Below, piece by piece: positions 7,183-10,966 of a stretch of DNA of 10,966 nucleotides (position 1 is its first letter; the number at the start of each line of letters is the position of its first letter). The DNA comes from an uncultured Treponema sp. Lineage in GTDB: Bacteria > Spirochaetota > Spirochaetia > Treponematales > Treponemataceae. The position numbers and the translations under genes are program-made. Location: the NCBI GenBank assembly GCA_945833725.1, contig CAMAFU010000037.1, positions 1 through 10,966 of the forward strand, written 5' to 3'. The notes below the pieces were generated by a model, which saw nothing but the letters and a program-made list of their open reading frames with translations, was not told the DNA's origin and did no database searches.

Positions 7183-7261
7183 AGGGGAGAAGTCTCTCCC
7201 CTGCGCCCCACTTTGTTGGTGCGCACCCCACTCTACGGGCTCAAACGCCGCCCGTAACGCC
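7183..7261. repeat. GC-rich block of three tandem hairpins between hisG and hisB
   Basis: Three inverted repeats lie end to end. The first is AGGGGAGA (7183-7190) with TCTCCCCT (7195-7202), 8 bp with a 4-base loop. The second is GCGC (7203-7206) with GCGC (7221-7224), extended by CCA/TGG across one mismatch. The third is TACGGGC (7234-7240) with GCCCGTA (7250-7256), 7 bp with a 9-base loop. Short direct repeats are also present: GCGCCCCACT at 7203 and GCGCACCCCACT at 7221, and AACGCC at 7244 and 7256. The base composition is far more GC-rich than the flanking genes. No plus-strand T-run follows, so it is not an ordinary terminator; a dispersed intergenic repeat or a processed RNA structure is possible. 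The structure is seen directly; its nature is inferred. Confidence 0.55.
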
Positions 7262-7303
7262 TGCTTAATATTTTTTTGCAGAATAAAATTTTTCGGAAAA
7301 AAA

Positions 7304-7984
7304 ATGAGAATAGCTACTGTTGAACGAAATACAAAAGAAACACAGATAAAACTTACTCTTAATCTGGATGGAAGCGGAAAATGCAGTGTAAAAAATCCTC
7401 TGGGTTTTTTTAATCACATGCTGAATTCTTTTTGCAAACACGGAATGTTCGATTTAGACGGAGAAATTTCCGGCGATTTAGATGTGGATCAGCATCACTT
7501 AATCGAAGATACAGGAATTGTTTTAGGGCAGGCATTTTTTAAAGCACTGGGAAACATGGCCGGAATAAAAAGGGCAGGGTATTTCTTTTATCCAATGGAC
7601 GAAAGCCTTTTGCGCTGTTCCGTAGAATTTAATGCCATAGAAGAACTTTGCAAAAAGTCAGAAATAGAACAGGCTTATCTTACTGCCGTTGATTTTGGAG
7701 GCAGACCGTTCTGTGTGTGCAATGCAAAACTTGAAGGCATTCCTTTAGTCAGCAGAACTCCAGAAGGTAAAGAATATCTTTTTCAGACAGACTGCTTCGA
7801 AGATTTCTGGCAGGCTTTTAGTGCCAACGCAAAGTGCAATATTCATCTGGAAACAATCCGCGGCAGAAGCGATCATCACAAACTGGAAGGTCTTTTTAAA
7901 GCTGCGGCTCGAGCTTTACGGCAGGCTGTAGAAATAGATATTCGCCGTAACGGAGAAATTCCAAGTACAAAAGGAACAATATAA
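7304..7984 (+). CDS. hisB: Imidazoleglycerol-phosphate dehydratase
   Basis: This enzyme performs the sixth step of histidine synthesis, dehydrating imidazoleglycerol phosphate to imidazoleacetol phosphate at a di-manganese centre. Visible metal and catalytic motifs: FFNHML at 35-40 (His38), DQHHLIEDTG at 62-71 (His64, His65, Glu68), MDES at 98-101, GRSDHHKLEGLFKAAARAL at 187-205 (His191, His192, Glu195) and the terminal IPSTKG at 219-224. It is the monofunctional dehydratase with no histidinol-phosphatase domain. The protein is 226 residues, about 25-35 longer than the usual 190-200; the extra length falls around residues 107-165, on both sides of FGGRPF (131-136). The ATG at 7304 has only a weak upstream purine signal (CGGAAAAA), while the reading frame and family start support it. 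It probably shares the hisG transcript; lrp follows 55 bases later. Confidence 0.93.
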   Translation: MRIATVERNTKETQIKLTLNLDGSGKCSVKNPLGFFNHMLNSFCKHGMFDLDGEISGDLDVDQHHLIEDTGIVLGQAFFKALGNMAGIKRAGYFFYPMDESLLRCSVEFNAIEELCKKSEIEQAYLTAVDFGGRPFCVCNAKLEGIPLVSRTPEGKEYLFQTDCFEDFWQAFSANAKCNIHLETIRGRSDHHKLEGLFKAAARALRQAVEIDIRRNGEIPSTKGTI

Positions 7985-7999
7985 CTTTTAATCATAAAA

Positions 8000-8026
8000 A
8001 GTTTTATAGCCCGTTTTTATAAAACT
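8000..8026. promoter_or_regulatory. Perfect 9-bp inverted repeat in front of the lrp-family gene
   Basis: AGTTTTATA (8000-8008) and TATAAAACT (8018-8026) are exact inverted repeats around a 9-base spacer, ending four bases before the ribosome-binding site GGAGG (8030-8034). It may be an operator for the adjacent regulator or an RNA hairpin affecting translation. It lacks a following T-run, so a terminator is unlikely. The function is inferred only. Confidence 0.35.
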
Positions 8027-8039
8027 GCTGGAGGAAAAA

Positions 8040-8534
8040 ATGGACGGAAAAGAAGAAATCCTTGAACTTTTGCGGGAAAATGCAAGGTTATCTTTGGAAG
8101 ACATTTCTGCCATGACAAAAAAGTCGGTGGAAGATGTTAAAAAAATTATTGCGTCTCTGGAAAACGAAGGAATAATTTTAAAATACGCGGCGATTGTTAA
8201 TCCTGAAAAAGATTCTGCTTCAAAAAACAAAGTAATGGCAGAAATCGAAATACAGTGTACTCCAGAACGGGAACACGGTTTTGATGCCCTGGCAGAGCGG
8301 ATATACCGTTTTCCTCAGGTAAAGTCCCTTTACCTTATGAGCGGAGGATACGACTTAAAAGTTGTAATCGAAGGCGACAACCTTATGGAAGTGGCTCAGT
8401 TTGTTTCAAGTAAACTTTCTACATTAAACGGCGTTCGTTCAACAAAAACTTCATTTCTCCTAAAAAAATACAAGGAAAATGATGTACTTTATGTAGAAGA
8501 TGAACTGGACAGAAGGGAAGGCGTAATGGCTTAA
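8040..8534 (+). CDS. Lrp/AsnC family transcriptional regulator
   Basis: This is a feast/famine regulator of 164 residues, normal for the family. An N-terminal winged helix-turn-helix covers about residues 4-52 (ILELLRENARLSLEDISAM, then the recognition-helix region KSVEDVKKIIASLENEGII). A RAM/AsnC effector domain covers about 63-143, with the typical SGGYDLKVVIEG at 101-112. Family members usually form dimers or octamers, bind an amino acid or related metabolite, and regulate nearby genes. The start ATG at 8040 has a strong GGAGG five bases upstream. It sits between hisB (55 bases) and an aminotransferase gene (61 bases), and a lrp-like gene next to a class I aminotransferase is reminiscent of alaR-alaT (yugG-yugH) in Bacillus subtilis. 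The effector and targets cannot be named from sequence; the neighbouring aminotransferase and the gene itself are the obvious candidates. Confidence 0.9.
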   Translation: MDGKEEILELLRENARLSLEDISAMTKKSVEDVKKIIASLENEGIILKYAAIVNPEKDSASKNKVMAEIEIQCTPEREHGFDALAERIYRFPQVKSLYLMSGGYDLKVVIEGDNLMEVAQFVSSKLSTLNGVRSTKTSFLLKKYKENDVLYVEDELDRREGVMA

Positions 8535-8595
8535 TCTGCCCTTTTGGAAATACCTGTCAACTGGTGTTTTTTAAATTTTTATAAAAAGGTCAAAA

Positions 8596-9765
8596 ATGAA
8601 TACAAGAGAAGATAAATTTTCAACTTCAATGATGAATATTCCCCCGTCGGGAATAAGAAAATTTTTTGAAATGCTTATAGGGCATGATGATGTTATTTCC
8701 CTTTCTGTAGGTGAACCTGATTTTCCCACTCCATGGGGTATTCGGGAGGAAGCTTTTTATCATCTGGAAAAAGGCCATACTTCCTACACTTCCAACTGGG
8801 GGCTTATTGAACTTAGGGAAGAAATTGCAAAATACATGGAAAAGTACGGCAATTATTACAATCCCCAAAATGAAATTCTTGTTACTGTAGGTGCTTCGGA
8901 AGGTGTTGATGCCGTTTTAAGGGCAATTTTAAATCCCGGAGATGAAATTATTGTTGTTCAGCCTTGCTATGTAAATTATGTTCCATTGGCAGAACTTTGT
9001 TCCGTAAAGATTGTTCCTGTAGATTCCAGCGTAAACGGCTATTATCCTGTGGCAAGTCAAGTTGAAAAACTTATTACGCCAAAAACAAAAGCCGTTATGA
9101 TTTGTTCTCCCAATAATCCTACAGGCACTGTTATTCCAGAAGAAGAACTTAAAAAACTTGCAGAAGTTATCGTAAAGAATCAGATATGGTGTATTTCTGA
9201 CGAAATTTACTGTGAGCTTGTTTACGATGGCACAAAACATGTTTCAATCGGTTCTTTTCCAGGAATGAAGGATTATGCCATTATTTTAAATGGCTTTTCA
9301 AAATCTTTTGCTATGACAGGATGGAGAATCGGTTATATTGCTGCTCCTGCTGACCTTCTTGCTCAAATTGTAAAGCTGCACGGCTACAATACTATTTGTG
9401 CTCCTATATTTTCTCAATACGGTGCGGTAGAAGGCCTTAGACACGGCTGGAAAGATGTAGAAAAAATGCGGGTCAGTTACCAGCAGCGCCGAAACCTTAT
9501 GCAAAAAGCATTTTCCGACTTGAACATTCCTGTTCCTGAACCAAAGGGAGCTTTTTACATGTTCCCGGACATTTCTTCAACAGGCCTTACTTCCGAAGAA
9601 TTTGCAACCCGGCTTTTTAAGAAACATAATGTTGCCGTTGTTCCCGGAAGCGTTTTTGGTGCCGGAGGAGAAGGTCACATAAGATGCTGTTATGCAACCT
9701 CCATCGACAAAATAAAAATTGCCATGGACAGGATCCGAAGCTTTGTGGAAGAACTTCGGAATTAG
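8596..9765 (+). CDS. Class I/II PLP-dependent aminotransferase (aspartate/alanine-aminotransferase-like)
   Basis: This fold-type I aminotransferase of 389 residues transfers an amino group between an amino acid and a 2-oxo acid in the cytoplasm. Visible landmarks: SVGEPDFPTP at 37-46; SYTSNWGLIELREEIA at 63-78; VTVGASEGVD at 97-105 in the PLP-phosphate region; SPNNPTG at 171-177 with the PLP-contacting Asn174; SDEIY at 201-205 with Asp202, which contacts the pyridine nitrogen, and Tyr205; NGFSKSFAMTGWRIGY at 232-247 with the Schiff-base Lys236 and Arg244; and Arg363 in HIRCC for the substrate carboxylate. The NGFSKSFAMTGWR pattern fits AspB/AlaT/PatA-like enzymes better than HisC, despite the his genes upstream. 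The ATG at 8596 follows AAAAAGGT at 8583-8590. It closes the hisG-hisB-lrp block and is followed by a strong terminator. Substrate is uncertain; alanine or aspartate are most likely. Confidence 0.9.
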   Translation: MNTREDKFSTSMMNIPPSGIRKFFEMLIGHDDVISLSVGEPDFPTPWGIREEAFYHLEKGHTSYTSNWGLIELREEIAKYMEKYGNYYNPQNEILVTVGASEGVDAVLRAILNPGDEIIVVQPCYVNYVPLAELCSVKIVPVDSSVNGYYPVASQVEKLITPKTKAVMICSPNNPTGTVIPEEELKKLAEVIVKNQIWCISDEIYCELVYDGTKHVSIGSFPGMKDYAIILNGFSKSFAMTGWRIGYIAAPADLLAQIVKLHGYNTICAPIFSQYGAVEGLRHGWKDVEKMRVSYQQRRNLMQKAFSDLNIPVPEPKGAFYMFPDISSTGLTSEEFATRLFKKHNVAVVPGSVFGAGGEGHIRCCYATSIDKIKIAMDRIRSFVEELRN

Positions 9766-9792
9766 CATGGCAAAATTTTTGTATGCGTATTC

Positions 9793-9822
9793 AAGGGCAG
9801 TTAAAGAACTTGCCCTTTTTTT
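9793..9822 (+). terminator. Intrinsic terminator after the aminotransferase gene
   Basis: AAGGGCA (9793-9799) pairs with TGCCCTT (9811-9817). The stem continues as GTT/AAC past one bulged T to a 4-base AAAG loop and is followed by a T-run at 9816-9822. This classic Rho-independent terminator lies 28 bases after the aminotransferase stop and overlaps the first base or two of the convergent ATPase stop codon. On the minus strand no T-run follows, so it mainly serves the plus-strand genes. Confidence 0.8.
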
Positions 9823-10966
9823 ATCTGGTTTTCGGAGATGAAATTCTCATGGCATTAAGTATGGCAATAAAGCATACCCCCACATCACCGAAAACAGCAA
9901 ACCACATGTTGGAAACTCCGGCAACTCCCAGAATCATAATAAGGGCTTTTACACCAAGACTTAAAACAATATTTTCTTTTATAATTGCCATGGTTTTCCG
10001 GCTTATTTTAATTGCCTTAAGAATGCAGCTCGGTTTGTCGTCCATTAAAACTACATCGCTGGCTTCTATTGCAGCTTCACTTCCAAAGTTACCCATGGAA
10101 ATTCCCACATCGCACCTTGCAAGAACAGGACTGTCGTTTACGCCGTCTCCGGCAAATAGAATTGTACCGGTTTTTTTGTTTTCTTCTTTTTCTTTCATCA
10201 ATTCTTCAACTTTTAAAACTTTATCTTCCGGCATAAGGTTAGAAAAAACTTCATCAATTTCCAAATCTCTGGCAGTTATCTGGGCAACAGCCTGATTGTC
10301 TCCCGTAAGCATTACAGTTTTCTTTATTCCACACTTTTTAAGCCCCCGTATAGCTTTAAGGGAATCTTCCTTTATTTCATCGCCAATAACAATCCAGCCT
10401 TTAAAAATACCGTCCTGAGCAATATAAACAGTTGTGCCAATGTGGTCTTCATTTTTTTGAGGAAGAAAAATCCCTTCTTGTGCCATAAGTTTTTCGTTTC
10501 CTGCAGCAATCTTTTTTCCGTTTATTGTAATTTTTATTCCAAGACCGGCCAGTTCTTCAAAATTTTCTGCGGAAATTGAATCACAATCTTTGCAGTGACC
10601 GTGGGCATTTTTTATGGATAAGGAAACAGGATGATTTGAAAAATTTTCCGCGTGGGCAGCAAGGGCAATAAGTTCGTCTTCATTTTCTTTATCCATGCAG
10701 TAAACTTTTTTAACGGCGAAAATTCCCTTTGTTAAAGTACCCGTTTTATCGAACACGGCAGTTTGAGCTTTTGCAAGAGCTTCTATAAAATTGCTGCCTT
10801 TAATTAAAATACCGTGGCGGCTTGCTTCTCCAATCCCTGAAAAAAATGAAAGCGGTACAGAAATAACAAGGGCACATGGACAGCTTACAACAAGGAACAT
10901 TAACGCCCTGTAAATCCAAATGCGGAATGTATTGTCTGCAAAAAGTTCCGGGAAAAATATTTTTAT
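9821..10966 (-). CDS. Heavy-metal P1B-type ATPase (Zn/Cd/Pb type), C-terminal part, 5' end beyond window
   Basis: This membrane pump exports soft divalent metal ions, driven by ATP. The 381 visible residues are roughly the second half; the frame stays open to the right edge, so the ATG at 10900 is internal. Features numbered from the first visible residue: the metal-site SCPCALV at 28-34 in transmembrane helix 6; the phosphorylation motif DKTGTLTKG at 73-81 with Asp73; the P1B-specific HP pair at 112-113; MLTGDN at 219-224; and GDGVNDSP at 273-280. Two C-terminal transmembrane helices carry a Lys (340, in LGVKAL) and an Asp (361, in FGDVGV). The CPC plus TM7 Lys plus TM8 Asp set is the signature of the ZntA/CadA (P1B-2) group, giving zinc, cadmium and lead specificity. 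The N-terminal metal-binding domain is out of view. It is convergent with the aminotransferase gene; no metal-responsive regulator is visible. Confidence 0.93.
   Translation of the reverse strand: MKIFFPELFADNTFRIWIYRALMFLVVSCPCALVISVPLSFFSGIGEASRHGILIKGSNFIEALAKAQTAVFDKTGTLTKGIFAVKKVYCMDKENEDELIALAAHAENFSNHPVSLSIKNAHGHCKDCDSISAENFEELAGLGIKITINGKKIAAGNEKLMAQEGIFLPQKNEDHIGTTVYIAQDGIFKGWIVIGDEIKEDSLKAIRGLKKCGIKKTVMLTGDNQAVAQITARDLEIDEVFSNLMPEDKVLKVEELMKEKEENKKTGTILFAGDGVNDSPVLARCDVGISMGNFGSEAAIEASDVVLMDDKPSCILKAIKISRKTMAIIKENIVLSLGVKALIMILGVAGVSNMWFAVFGDVGVCFIAILNAMRISSPKTR

Noticed and set aside
7261..7303. Separate promoter directly before hisB (TAAAAT at 7284)
   Set aside because: The matching -35 position (CTGCTT) is poor and the start would lie only about eight bases before the ATG.
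8596..9765. Aminotransferase as histidinol-phosphate aminotransferase (HisC)
   Set aside because: Its length and the NGFSKSFAMTGWRIGY motif fit aspartate/alanine-type enzymes better; nearness to hisG and hisB alone is not enough.
9684..10295. Long plus-strand open frame overlapping the ATPase gene
   Set aside because: It is antisense to clearly conserved ATPase coding sequence, overlaps the aminotransferase end and the terminator, and its product shows no recognisable domain.
10898..10900. Minus-strand ATG as the ATPase start
   Set aside because: It lies inside transmembrane helix 6 just before the CPC motif; upstream codons stay open to the edge and encode typical P1B-ATPase sequence.
1..10966. 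CRISPR array, tRNA, rRNA, insertion sequence or phage gene
   Set aside because: No regularly spaced repeats, cloverleaf-like segments, transposase motifs or terminal inverted repeats were seen.

Overview
This 10,966-base window is ordinary, densely coded bacterial chromosome. It is AT-rich (about 40% GC by eye) and intergenic gaps are short. The gene set and the flavour of the proteins best suggest a treponeme-like spirochaete: a divergent MurD, an AMP-dependent acyl-CoA ligase, a long-form HisG, and an Lrp regulator next to an aminotransferase. This taxonomic guess is an inference from overall impression; no rRNA or other marker gene is present. I see no mobile element, tRNA, rRNA, CRISPR array or phage gene.

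Layout. (1) 1-1123, +: ddl (D-Ala-D-Ala ligase), cut at its 5' end by the window edge, then murD at 1135-2721 after an 11-base gap. These are two consecutive steps of cytoplasmic peptidoglycan precursor synthesis, presumably the tail of a cell-wall operon. (2) 2722-2862: a convergent junction with two hairpins, one fitting termination of the murD transcript and the other fitting termination of purA from the opposite strand. (3) 2863-4095, -: purA (adenylosuccinate synthetase). (4) 4096-4421: a 326-base divergent promoter region. (5) 4422-6152, +: a FadD-like acyl-CoA/acyl-ACP synthetase. (6) 6305-9765, +: hisG, hisB, an Lrp/AsnC regulator and a class I/II aminotransferase, all co-directional, with a good sigma70-type promoter before hisG and a strong intrinsic terminator after the aminotransferase. 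(7) 9821-10966, -: the C-terminal half of a zinc/cadmium/lead-type P1B-ATPase that continues past the right edge.

How the genes relate. ddl and murD supply the cell wall. hisG and hisB catalyse steps 1 and 6 of histidine synthesis; the rest of the pathway is not here. The Lrp-type regulator and aminotransferase resemble a regulator/transaminase pair such as AlaR/AlaT of Bacillus subtilis, so the last block may be an amino-acid-metabolism transcription unit. purA links purine synthesis; the acyl-CoA ligase and the metal exporter stand alone.

No wholly new system is evident. The points most worth a second look are a compact GC-rich block of three tandem hairpins between hisG and hisB (possible dispersed repeat or RNA element), an insertion in HisB, non-consensus residues at conserved sites of PurA and Ddl, and a perfect 9-bp inverted repeat directly in front of the lrp-family gene.
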